NCBI GenBank assembly: GCA_958298945.1 | Contig: OY282606.1 | Span: 52,589,920 to 52,653,919, forward strand | Source: Atherix ibis | Lineage: Eukaryota > Arthropoda > Insecta > Diptera > Athericidae | Reading direction: 5' to 3' | DNA: 64,000 bases | In this document: piece by piece, positions 11,901 to 23,715 of the stretch | How positions within the stretch are numbered: position 1 is the stretch's first letter | Layout: each line of letters begins with the position of its first letter | Notes under the pieces: generated by a model | The model's input: the letters and a program-made list of their open reading frames with translations, nothing else | What the model was told of the DNA's origin: nothing | Database searches by the model: none | Program-made: the position numbers and the translations under genes

Positions 11901-14415
11901 TTTTGATTATAGTTTTTTTTTATTAAAAAAAATGTATTTATTAAATCATTGTTTTTCGTTATGTATTTTTTCTCTGGCACCAATCAATAGTTTTTTATAT
12001 TTTATAAATTTTTTTCTGTATAATTTTGAAAAATATTTAAGGAAATTTTCATCAAAAAATATTAACGTAGAAGAAATTAATTTCAATTAACTACCTAAAA
12101 ATTTTTTAGTGAAATGAGAGAAGGATGGGAAAAGTGGCAGTTTTTCCAGAGAAAAAAACAATATACAAAAAATTTGGTTGTAAAAAATGCAGAATAGGAA
12201 ACGGAAATGTATCTCAAAATAATATGAGAAAAGAGAGATAAAATTTTTTTTTCATGTTCCACAGTAATGGCAATACTGTTACTATTTCTGTTTTTGCTAT
12301 TATAATAATTTCCCTTCGCGATTTCTGCACATCTCCAGTTCCGTTGCTATTTACAATAATTTTCATTTTCATAAAATTTCATTTTTATCCTATTTTATTT
12401 TTGTATTTTTTCTTTTTTCAAGCTTCCATTTCTCTTTTCCACAGCTTTTCATGGAAATTATTTCGCTAGAGACGTGCACAAAGGAATAAGGATACACAAA
12501 GTTTTTCCCATTTCATGAATAAATTTATTATTTTCCTCGGTACCATTCGATTTAAATACATCGTATTTTTGGTGATGGGGTGGAGCCGGTGTTTGTGAGC
12601 TATTTATATACATGAACGTACGTATATGGGCAAACAAGCATATACACGTACACACAAGCGTAAAAGTATCAGTTCTCATTTTGGTAATGCTGCGATAAAC
12701 TACAATGGAAATAGAGTACACAAAAAAAGGGATCGCATTGCACAAACAATTGCAAAAAAGAAAAAAGCAAAAAAAGTAGAATGGAATGAAAATTAAGCTG
12801 ACGATAATAGGAACGTCAACGAGTCTACAATTGGAACCGTAAGCGGACTATAGCCTTGATGGAGAGCGTAAGGGAGACATTACCGGGATGCAGGAATATT
12901 GAGTAAGAAGAGCAACCATGGCATCAGTGGAAATAGAGCGGAATGCGAAGCTGGTGCCAAAGCCAGTGCCAGTGTTCCATCATTCACGTTCCCATTAAAT
13001 TTAGACCAGACTAAATTCGTATTCAAATTTTCCTGGTGATCATACACATACTAGCAAGTAAATTGTGCTGCTGAGCAGTATTCGCACTACACTCAACTTT
13101 TGTCTCAGTCGTGTTTATACAATGCGCCACCATTTCTAAACGAACACAAGAGAGATGGCGACGATATATTTTTGGTCGTTTTACTATTTGTTGTGCTCAA
13201 CTTTTCAATTTGATTTATGGCAATCGTTTCCATTTCTCTCTCTTCTCCTTCTTGATGTTCTTATTCTTATTCTTCTAACATGGCTTATTCTTTAATTTTT
13301 TTTCCCTAATTTAGTTTTGTACTTTTCTTTTTCTCTCAATTATTTTTAATTAAAATCAATTTTCTTCGTTTTTTTTTACTATTTCACAATGTCTATTATT
13401 GAAGAAATATTATTGACTTCAAAGAAATTAGATTGTGAAGGTAGGAGAGAAACAGAGAATATAAAAAATCATCATCGATTGTATAAACAAAAAAGTTACT
13501 GATAACGAAATATATTTTGATTGAGCTTTGTCTCCTTTCTTTCAAGACGTTTGTTTTTTCTTTTCTTTTGTCGTTTTTATTTTTTGCATAAAAGTAAAAA
13601 TAAATAACAGATAATTTCGGTCAAAAAGTTTATCTGAAAATCAATTAAATTCTGTTGAAAAAGTTTTCTTCTCTTTTACTAAATTAAATTGATATGAAAA
13701 CTCTTTTTTCTTTCTTTGTCTGCCTCTTGTACTCTTACTTAAAAATGCACATTTTTTTTTGTAAAATAAAGAAAAAAATGCAAAAATTTTTTTTTTTTAA
13801 ATTTGGTTTTTGTTTTTTAATGGAAATTATTTAATTTGAATTTCAAGGCCATTTAACTGAAAAAAGACTCTATTTTTTATACCCTTAATGATCTTGAATA
13901 TATTTTTTTTAGTTATATTTTTGTGATAATAGGCAATCGTTTATAAATTAAAAATTGAATTTCTGTTGATGAGAAATTGGAACAAATGGAAACGTAACAT
14001 TGACTATGATTCAGGGTCGGTAGAGGATTTTGAAATGGAAAAATTGTTTCCTTTTTCAATTTTATTATCAAGAAATATTTTCGACAAATTTTCAAAAGCT
14101 TGATTTAAAATTAATTATTTTTACCACAGATTAAATTTATTTTTAATTACATTAAACTTTTATTAAATATATGCCTATATTTTTAACAGTTAATTAACAG
14201 TTAAGATTTTTTCAAACTATTTTTTGCAATTTTTACGAATTAATTTGTTTAAATTGCACTTTTTCTTATTAAATAGCTTTTAAAAAATCCGAAAAATAAT
14301 TTAAGTAAAATTTAGTTGAGTAGCCCGAAAGTTATCTTTTTAAATTACAATAGGTTTTCTAAATTTTTGTCCTGTTAAATTATTTAATCATTTTTTAATA
14401 ACATTTTTGGACCTT
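9000..14415. other. AT-rich DNA with GC-richer islands, no confident gene
   Basis: This is mostly low-complexity A/T sequence. More complex islands lie at about 10090-10540 (with a CT-rich tract at 10210-10230) and 12540-13160. The second holds GTGCCAAAGCCAGTGCCAGT and other non-repetitive sequence, but I recognise no protein. A lysine-rich 62-codon frame at 9821-10009 has good length but biased composition and no homology I can name. The islands are candidates for conserved non-coding DNA. Confidence 0.4.
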
Positions 14416-14420
14416 ATATA

Positions 14421-15260
14421 CGATATCTGTTCAAAAAGTATAGCGAATTTTGAATTTCCGCGGGTTACGTATATTCGATTTTCCATTTTTTTTTGTGGTG
14501 TTATGTTGTTGCTCATGTCTTTCACTTGAATGTTCAGTTAATTTTTGACAGCTGCTTTGCTTGCATGTGTTTTGGATCGTCTTCGAATTTTACTCAATTT
14601 CTAGCAGAAAAAACATTGCATTAACATTGCTAAGGAGCTGTTGGACTCTGTCCGCATGACGAATCATGGGTTTATGGTTATGACGTGGAAACCGAAGATC
14701 AATTATCCCAATGGAAGCTGTTGCAGGAGCCAAGACCGAAAAAATCGCCAATTTCGTTCTAATTTGAAAGTATTGCTTACAGTTTTGTTCGATTGCAGGG
14801 GCGCGGTGCATCATGAGTTCTTGCCACAGGGTAGAACGGTCAATAAGGAATATTACCTGCAAGTTATGCGCAATTTGCGCGAAGAAACGCCCGGATTTGT
14901 GGAAGAACAAAAATTGGCTTTTGCCATTTTTGGCCAAAAACAACACACTAATAATGCCGCAGCCACCGTATTCCCCAGATCTGGTCCTCTGTGACTTTTT
15001 CTTATTCCCGAAACTGAAGAGCCCCATCAAAGGACGACGCTAAGCTATGATTGAGGAGATAAAGACGGCTTCGAAGGAGGAGCTGAACAAGATCACTAAA
15101 AATCTTTTTTGAAGTGCTTCGAGGATTGGAAAAAACGTTGGCACAAGTGTATAATATCTGGTGGCGAGTACTTTGAAAGGGACAAAAATAGATATTCATG
15201 AATAAATAAATAATTTTTGACAAAAAAATAAAATTCACGATACTTTTTGAATAGACCTCG
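14421..15260 (+). mobile_element. Family-B mariner (DD34D), copy B1, internally deleted
   Basis: The element is 840 bp. The left end CGATATCTGTTCAAAAAGTA at 14421 and the right end, reading CGAGGTCTATTCAAAAAGTA in reverse complement and ending at 15260, are both flanked by TATA, consistent with the TA target duplication. The subterminal word CCGCGGGTTACGTA is shared with the copies at 44412, 50860 and 56507. It differs from the Mos1-like elements in both ends and protein. It is a deleted copy. Confidence 0.85.
14625..15175 (+). pseudogene. Family-B mariner transposase, B1 (badly deleted)
   Basis: This is a relic of a mariner transposase of the type often auto-annotated as SETMAR-like in insects. 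The whole N-terminal DNA-binding part is gone: the 5' leader joins directly to the segment coding NIAKELLDSVR. A second deletion removes the region around the first catalytic aspartate. KVLLTVLFDCRG, HEFLPQGRTVNKEYYLQVMR and the DLWKNKNWLL-type region survive across frames. A third deletion removes the block with the second aspartate (expected HRDNAPAH). The tail, with YSPDLVLCDFFLFPKLKSP, is readable in another frame. Inactive. Confidence 0.8.
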
Positions 15261-18200
15261 TATACCGAGAAAAAAGGCAGAAGCTTTGAGGAAAAATACA
15301 AATTTAGAAGAAAATACAGATTTTAGAAATTTCTAAAATAAAAATTATTGTGTAAAACAGTTTTTTTTAAAGAATTCTAAAATTAAAAGGAAATTTTTGC
15401 TAAAAATATCAGAACAAAATTTGATTGCTCTACAAAGTTTTACTTTATCAAAATTTAGTTTAAATAATTTTGTTTTTAAATTGAATTAAAAAATTTGTAA
15501 TCAAAAGTATTTCTTTTATACTTTTTGATAGGTAATAATATGAAATTATTTTTTTAGGTCATAAGTAATAATTATTAAATTGTAAAAAAAATTACCAGAA
15601 ATTAGGGATTTTTTTTTTCAAACATTAATTTTAGGATATTAATTACATTAAATATATTTTTTCTTTCAAAAACATTTCTTAATGACCTTTTTCAATATAA
15701 CTTTATTCAAATTTCTATTTTGTCAACAATTTTCTTGCCCAGGTGTTACTAATTTAGGGTCGATCTTGGTTTTATGTTTCAAAGTTACTCAATAATTAAC
15801 ATAATAACAAGCATTTCTTACTAAATTTCTAGTTCCAATTTTTTTTTTTAAGAAAAAACATGTGTAATAGGATTTGTTGTAGAACAGAAAATAGAAAATA
15901 ATAAAACAAATATCAAGGGGATTGTGTAAAAGCGAAATAAGCAGATGAGAAAGTCACCCTTCGATAGAAAAAAAAAATCACTAAAAAATATTATTACTCT
16001 GATTATTAGGCTGATCTTATGGCAATGTTTCTTTCTTCCAAATATTTTCCCCATACAAACGACCTCAAGTAGGCTTTCTTATACAGGATTGCACATTTAA
16101 CAAGCGACAGTCAATTATAATTTATTGATAACATCACGCTTATTTCGAGTGCTGAATATTTAGTCTGTTTACAAAAGGAAGAATGGCATTTCTTTCTCCA
16201 ATAAATAAAATTGGAAACCAAAAAGAAAATAACGCACAAGAAGAAAAACCAACTAACACACACGCAAACGCAAGTTGTAATCCGAGAAAGCCATCCTGTT
16301 TGTCAACAGTCCCCCTGGATGGTTAAACAATGTCGCCATGGAATCCCGGCGCTCGAATTTGCACCATCGTCTCTCGAAGGGAAAATTAATGGACTGTGCA
16401 TGTTCGCCGATCACATCCTGCGCTTATCCACAGGCCAAAAAATAGGATTACGAGTAGGAGTACTGCGAGTATGTCAGCCGATTATGCTCCTATTTTTATC
16501 GTATTTTACAGAACATTTTTCCACTCTCGATGATATTGTTTACAATAGCACATCTACACGACGACAATGGCGTTGAGGGGGCTGAGGCATTAACAGCATT
16601 GATAAACATGGAAACGAGCCCTTAGCGCGAAAACAAGCAGAAGAGAACAGAACGAATCATTCCAACGGCGGACATAACTGCATAAGACATTATTACAAGC
16701 ACATTCGGCGTTGTTTTATTGGATGCATGTTCTGTGTTATTTCACTTTACACCCCACTGTAAATTCCATCTTGAATTTCCTAAGAGCCATTTTTAAGTGC
16801 CTAAGGTCTTAAGCGACGTTTCATATTACTCACATGCTGCACTTTAAATATGCACGAACAAACCAATCGCATTTTAGTTTTCTTTTCAAAATTTTCCCAA
16901 TTTTCTTGTTCTTCAGTTTTGTTTATTTTATTTCTTTTGTAATTAAATCTTTTGTAAGAAAAAAATCTTTTAATAGGAAAAAATGGCGCCAGGATTTTAC
17001 TAGAATTTGTATTACTGACTAAAAATTGGAATATATATATTGTAGGTGAAATTAATTAATTTTCATTTTAACTATTAAAAAGTATTTCTAATATAACTTA
17101 AGCTAATCGACTATGATTTATACAAAAAAAAACTAAGAATTTACCAATAATTAATTCTTCTAAATATACAAAAATATATTTTTTTCAAATAGATTTATTC
17201 ACCTACAAAATGGCTGGCAAAAAAATTTTTTTTTAAATTTTTTTCCATACACGTAAGCATTTTTTAAGATTTTTACAATTAATTTTAAATAAAATCATTA
17301 AATTCTAAGTTGATTAAGTAAATTCTCAGTCAAATCCATAGAAATTAAATATTTCAATAATAAAAAAATAAATCAGAAGAAATAAAATAAATGAAAACAT
17401 TTTTTTCAGGTTTTTTAACGATAACGAAAAAAGAAAACAAATTTAAATTTGGAATTATTTAAGGATACCAAATTCGATATTCAAACTTAAAAAAATATGT
17501 GAAAAGTTGTCATAATTTTTTTATAATTATTTTTTTTTTTTTTTTTTTTATAATAAAACCTTTTCTAAATTAAATAAAAAAATACTTCGAAAAAATTGTT
17601 ATAAATAATAAATCGAATAATAAAAAAAAACAAATAAAAAAATTAGGTTTCAAGATTTTTGCAAGAAATTTTATAGTAAAAATTATTTCAATCTAAAAAA
17701 TCTGCCAAAATATTATTAACTTATAAAAAAAAAATATAATTTAAATAATTGTCTATCCATTAAAATATGGTTAATATTTACTTAAACCGTAAAACCTTAA
17801 TTGACTATAAACTACAACAGCTGTGGCAGTATATAATAACCCTTATTAATAAAAACTAAAAGAAGACAAGAAACCAATTTTTAACATTTCCTATAATATT
17901 CTGATTTTCTAAATAAATGTAAATGAACTAAAATCTCAATATTTCTAAAATATTTTTAAATAAAATAATTAAAAAAAGGGAAAAAAACTCTAAATTCTTC
18001 CAGAATTCTTCTTCAAAACACAAAACTTAATTATCTTTTTAAGAATAACTATTTAGTAATGTAAAGTTTTTTATTTTAATGACTTAATCAAAAGAGATTA
18101 TGTGAATAGAAAAATTAAAATAGAATATCTTATAAATTGTTTGTAAAAATTCAAAAAATCTAACCTAACCACAAAAAAAAGTTCAATAATTAATTTTTTC

Positions 18201-18689
18201 CTTGAATGAAATTTTCTTCTTTCATTTTTCTATATTCTAAATAGGAGTAAAAGAGCGGAATAATATCATCCAATCTAATAATTAAAATACAGAAGCTACC
18301 GAAATTATACTCTCACTTCTCCGTTTCACAGAATCAATTGTCGTTTGTTCAATTGTTCGTCTCCTATGAACACTCCTGAGGAGTATACCATGCCTCCCTT
18401 TTACACCCACTACCAACCAATACAGACCCAATTTCCTTTAACAACTTTATTATTAAAACATTAATATTCATAGCATTTGTTTGACCATAAATTCATACAG
18501 TGTGTTTGTAGCATAAAAATTTATAGAAAATATTAAATGAAGCAAAAACAACAATAAATAAAATAGAAATAAAATAAATACAATACAAAAGAAGAACTAT
18601 TCTCATAAATGAGAACATAATACATAAAATATAATAAAAATAAAAATAATAGTAAGAAAATAATTGCAGGGAAAAAGCTGCTGGCCAGC

Positions 18690-19200
18690 ATTTTATTTAT
18701 TGTTAATTAATTTTGTTCACGTGTTCGTAATCAATTTCGTGGCTGTTCTTTCGGCCAATAGTGGTTCTATCTCTCTCTCGTCTCCCGTGAATCAAAAAAT
18801 TTGAGTAAATTTGAACGGCCATAATCGTTTCTGACAATCGCTCTCTGGCGTGACATGTGCCATTCCCAAAACCAACATGGTTGCCTGTGCTCACAGCGCC
18901 AGAACAGAGCGTAACATGCTGATACGTACGTTTCACCGCCTTTGGGTGCTTAGTCGTTTCGATGCTCTTCTACGCGACCGTGTTCGTTCTCGCTTGCTCT
19001 CGTCAGTCGCATAATCATCGGCAGCCATTCGTCTCGGTGACATCCGATGACGAAATCAGTTCAAAATCATGTGTGCAGCCTCTTTATCGGCATCGATCCA
19101 AGTCGCTCGGTGGAGTAGCAGAGAAAAATTTTCGCCGCTCACACGGTGAGTTCGAGAGAGAGAGAGAGAGATGGAGACACCTTCGTCTATTTTGGTAACA
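18690..19200 (+). promoter_or_regulatory. GC-richer island with possible promoter and 5' UTR exon
   Basis: The sequence changes abruptly from A/T tracts to complex, GC-richer DNA. It holds initiator-like words matching the insect consensus TCAGTY at 19003-19008 and 19056-19061. A strong splice-donor match follows (ACACG then GTGAGT, with GT at 19146), and then a GA repeat at 19154-19170 resembling a GAGA-factor target. No in-frame ATG with a plausible coding segment precedes the donor, so any exon would be 5' untranslated. I found no TATA box or convincing downstream promoter element. This is a hypothesis from motif order alone. Confidence 0.25.
19154..19170. repeat. (GA)n microsatellite
   Basis: A short uninterrupted GA run lies eight bases after a splice-donor-like GTGAGT. 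Such runs can bind GAGA-type factors in insects, but composition alone could explain it. Confidence 0.7.
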
Positions 19201-20449
19201 AACGATTGGCATGCCAGCTTGCCACGATTACTATTCGCCATGCCGGCAATCGGTACGCCGCCATTTCGAGTGTTGTTGTTCTCAATTCGGTAATAGGCCA
19301 TTATTGAATGGAAGAGCAACAGTAGCGCTTTATATTGGCGGTTGTAAAAATATTACCAGTATTCAGTGTCTACTTTTTGTTCAACTCTATCTTCTATCAT
19401 TCGATCATATTATTAATACTTCTAACCGTTACACACCCCTTTAGTCCCACATCAACCAGTCTGTTACCGACCTCCCCCTGCCCCCCTTACTCTTCCATAA
19501 AATGAATCATTCTATCATATAAACGGGTGTACTTACACTTTTAACAGTTCGTCTTTGACAAACATTAAAAATTATTTTTAGAGGTTTTTGACGCGTTTTT
19601 AAACGATAATAAATTCGTCTGCCCTGATCCACACAATATAGCCCCGTAAAATTGATAGTCGTTTCCGATTTATTACATGCTCTTCGCGCGTACCAATATT
19701 ATTCTCCTTGGACCGATTTTTTTTAATTTTATTTTTTTTTTAAGATATTTTTCACTGCCAAACCAAAACGTATTTATTATGTGTCTGCTGCCGAATAAAG
19801 GCCGCTGCTTTGCCAAGCAGAAGCGTTCAAAATAAATAAAAATCCACTAACCGAGAAAATAATTCTTTCATTCAGAATTGAAATTTTTAATAGCCCAAAT
19901 TGACAGAAAAGTTTTCATTTTCAATCATCGTCGTACGTTACAAAAAAAAAAAAGCTAAAAATTTCCCTTTCAATATTAATTTTTATGTTTACATTTGTGT
20001 TGGGGTTTTTTTTTCGTTTGTTTGGGGCTATTTTTATGCTCTTTTAGATTTGCTTTTATTTTTTCCTCTGAATTTTACTATTAATAACGGACTGTATTCG
20101 TAATAAAAAGAAACTATTTCGGAGGTGTGTACACATTTATTTTTATTTTTATTATTGAATATTTAAGTTAATAGTTGACAGGTATTGTTATTACCTTAAT
20201 AAAATTGCTATATAATACCTGTATAGAGTATAGGATTTGAAATAGAACTTTTGCCGTTATATTTAGAAGACAAAATTAGTGGGGAATTATTTTCAATATT
20301 GTCACCTTAAACAAACTTAGCAAAAATCTTTATAAAAATTAGGTGTTCCTTAAATTTTTATACGTTTAATATTTTTGTACAATAAAAAAAATTTTAAGAT
20401 GCATTTTCACAAGGAATTATAATATTTTGAAACTATACGTCAGAGAACC

Positions 20450-20930
20450 TTAAAAAATACTTTTAAAAAAATAATAACAGTAAAATACTATTAAAAGGTA
20501 ACTTTACAAAAATGCCTCCAAGAAAAATTCTATAAAACATACCTTCAGGTTATGCTATTGCATTAAAATATACCTTTAGGTTATGCCTTGAAATAAAAGT
20601 TCTGAAAAAATACCCATCAAAATAGCAATAAGTAATACCCCCTTTAAAAATTCTTATAAAAAATAAATCCAAAAAATACAACCAAAATTTAAATCTAAAA
20701 ATAATATTTACTAGAAAATAAATACTTTGAAATAAATATATTTCAAATACGTATTCAAATAAGATATTTATAAAAAGGTATCTCCAAAAAAAAATACTTT
20801 TAAAATATATTCTCAAGAAAATACGTTAATAACAGAGAAATACCACCAAAAGGTAACTCCAAGACAAATTCCTCCAGGCAATTTCTAACAACAATAAAAA
20901 ATACCTCCGAAAAAATCCTTAAAAAAAATA
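20450..20930. repeat. Degenerate AAAAGGTAnCTCC-type short repeats
   Basis: Loose reiterations of words such as AAAAGGTAACTCCAAGA and AAAATACCTCC occur with spacing of roughly 15-25 bp. Similar words form the array at 47810-48740 and a small patch at 49680-49810. The repeat is too decayed for a consensus by eye. Confidence 0.4.
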
Positions 20931-23715
20931 AAATCAAAATACATTAAAACAAAACATTTAAAAATTTTAATATAAGAAAAAATTTAAGAAAATTAATTAT
21001 TAAAAAAGTCTGAATTCTTTTAAGACAATAAACCTGAATAAATTTTCTGACTTTCAAAAATTTATTAACAAAACAAACACTCATCAACTAAAAAAAAAGA
21101 AAGTTTTATTAAAACACTTAAGTTTTTTTTTTTTAGTTTATATTTAAATCTTTTAAAATTGTTAAAGTTTTAATATAAAAATCCAAAATCTACTAAATTA
21201 AAGTCATAACAAAAATAAATGGCTGCAAAAAAGTTTTTCTGCTTTGTGTTTTTGTTTTGTTTTTTTTTTTTTCTCTTGGATAATCTGAGTCAGCGGATAA
21301 TTTTATAAAACAAGAGAAAAAGTTTTATTTATTGTGAGTATCTGTTCTTTCTAGAATAGATACTTCAGTATAAATACTCTTTGAGCAAGGGAAAAAATAG
21401 AAAACTAGGAAACGAAAGAAAATTGGGTTTAGCAAAAAAAAGAAAAGTCATAAAAATACTTTCTTCTATTTTCGACAACTTTTCCCCAGTTCCTTTTGGT
21501 ATCCTTTTCAGGAAATTTTCAAATCTCTCATAACAATTGTTATTCATTGCACTCTAAATTATGGAAAAAAAGAACAGTTTTTTTTTGCTGAGATATTCCC
21601 TCTTTCTATTCCCTCCAGCATAATATATGGACTATCGTATAACAGTACAGGAATAAATGGAAATTGGGTCATTTTGGAAAGTTATCCGCTACTCATTTTA
21701 TGCATAAACATTCATCCTTTCTTCTTAGTTGGAAACATGCGCAAAAAAGGGTTCCTTTCTTGGCTGGACTCGCATTCCGGACTGTATACAGTACACATCA
21801 TCACAAATAACGGTACACATCTCCGAAAAATGATGTCAAAACGTTAGGGGATGTTTTCGTTTTTGTTTTTTTTTCTGTTACTGCCTTTCCTTTTCAATTG
21901 ACTTGACACAAAATCAGCGTATCAAATAGGGTAGAAATACTGAACAAAAATGAACCGAACGTACGCAAATAAGGAGCACTGACATCCAAGCTAGAATAGC
22001 TATTCCATCCATCCATCCTTCCAGTAGTATTCATACTTCGTGAAAAAAAACCTACCCCTGTAACATTGTTTAGAGATAAAAGAAAGTAGCAAACGATCGA
22101 ATGTAAACGAGAGCTGAACACTACTCGACTAAGGGTGTTTGTTTTGGGTGCCATAAAATAGAAAGCGACCGAGAATTGAATAATGTCGGGATTTTTTTTT
22201 CGATTCCGAACTGTTTCGAGGTTATTTAAATGCATTGAAATGACGATGATGGGCACTTTGATACCGAAAATATGTATTATGCAAAAAGTGCTTTAATAAC
22301 AACAACTACGAAGAGGGTGGGCAAATAGTAGTCGTACATGAGGATGGTTAGCTATTCAAGGAGCTGATAACACAATTCATTTTATATTAAAATAGATTTT
22401 TTCCTATTCTCTAACTAAAGAAAATAATTTTCTTTTTCTAATTATTTTTTTAGATTTTTTTAAAATTTCTTTACTTCTGTTACTATGCTTCCTTTCTACT
22501 CTTTAAATAAGATTGCAGACAATAAACAACAAAAAAACTTTAACCAAATTTCAATCTAAGCGCTAATTATTTTTAGACAATCCCTAGGATAAAAATATTA
22601 AAAGAGCAAAAACTATACAAAACAAAACAAAAACAAATGACAAAAAGAGATAAGAATAAATATATGGTGACAGATAGCCGGCAAAATGAGCACAATAACA
22701 ATTAAAAATAATCGAAAATTCTCTCATAATCAAAATGATAAAAGGAAAGAGAAAGAGAAAAATATACAATAAACAATTTATAATGAAATCGTAACAAGAC
22801 ATCTGAACATGACGAAAATAATAAATTACGGTACCAAAGTCGTATGTAAATTGTAGATTTTTACGAGACAAATTAAGATATTTTGTCGGAAATGAATACC
22901 GTCAGAGAGAAGAAAAAAAAACCAATTTTAATGCTAAAGAGCCAATCTAAAATGAAGCAAAAAAATAAATAAATCATGGAAATCGAAAGGGGCGGAGAAG
23001 AACTGACAACAGAAAATTCTTTTGTCTCCTTTTCTTATCCGTGAAAATCTATTTCGATTGGCATTTTTTTCTCTATTTGCATCTCATTCGGTTTCTCTTT
23101 ATTTTTATCAAGATTTAATTTTCAACTATTCCTCTGTCTCTCTCTCTCTCTCTTTTACAATTGCTCGCTTTCTGTTATTCGTTTATTCTCTATGTTCACA
23201 GTACTGATTGTTAAAAATTTTTCACTAATTAGCTCGTAAATCTTTCGGGAACAATGTTCACAATCAAAATGCTGACAGCTAATTACAAACTCTTTTCAAA
23301 TAATTATTTTTCTAGACAAGAATTTCAGATCATAAATACTATTAATATGCGATTAGGTAAGCAGAAGACAACAAAAGGCAAATACTTTTTAAAAAAATAT
23401 TAAAGAAATTCGCTGAAAAGAATCAACATTAAAGAAAAATGAAAGAAAAAATTTATCCGCTGCCAAAGTATTCATTTTGAAATTTTGTTTGATGCGACAA
23501 AACCCTACAACAGTAACAGAAAAAAAACCTTAAATGTTTTATTAATTACTGAAGATTTTTTATTTAATCAAAGGAATGAAAAATTATTGAAATTCAGTTT
23601 TGACTGTTGAAATAAAAATGTTTGCGAAAAAACATTTGATATGATTTGTTAAAATCACTTTTATTTATAAGGAGAATATTTATTACCAATTCTATTCTAT
23701 AAATAGTTGAATTTT

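Larger units (their letters stand above)
15265..23715. other. AT-rich non-coding DNA with GC-richer islands
   Basis: No gene can be supported. Long A/T tracts dominate, for example 17020-18240 and 20450-21250. More complex islands occur at about 16160-16830, 18690-19450 (listed separately) and 21590-22340. The island at 16211-16576 carries a 121-codon forward frame with no recognisable motif. Degenerate AAAAGGTAnCTCC-like words at about 20450-20930 resemble the repeat at 47810-48740. Confidence 0.4.
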
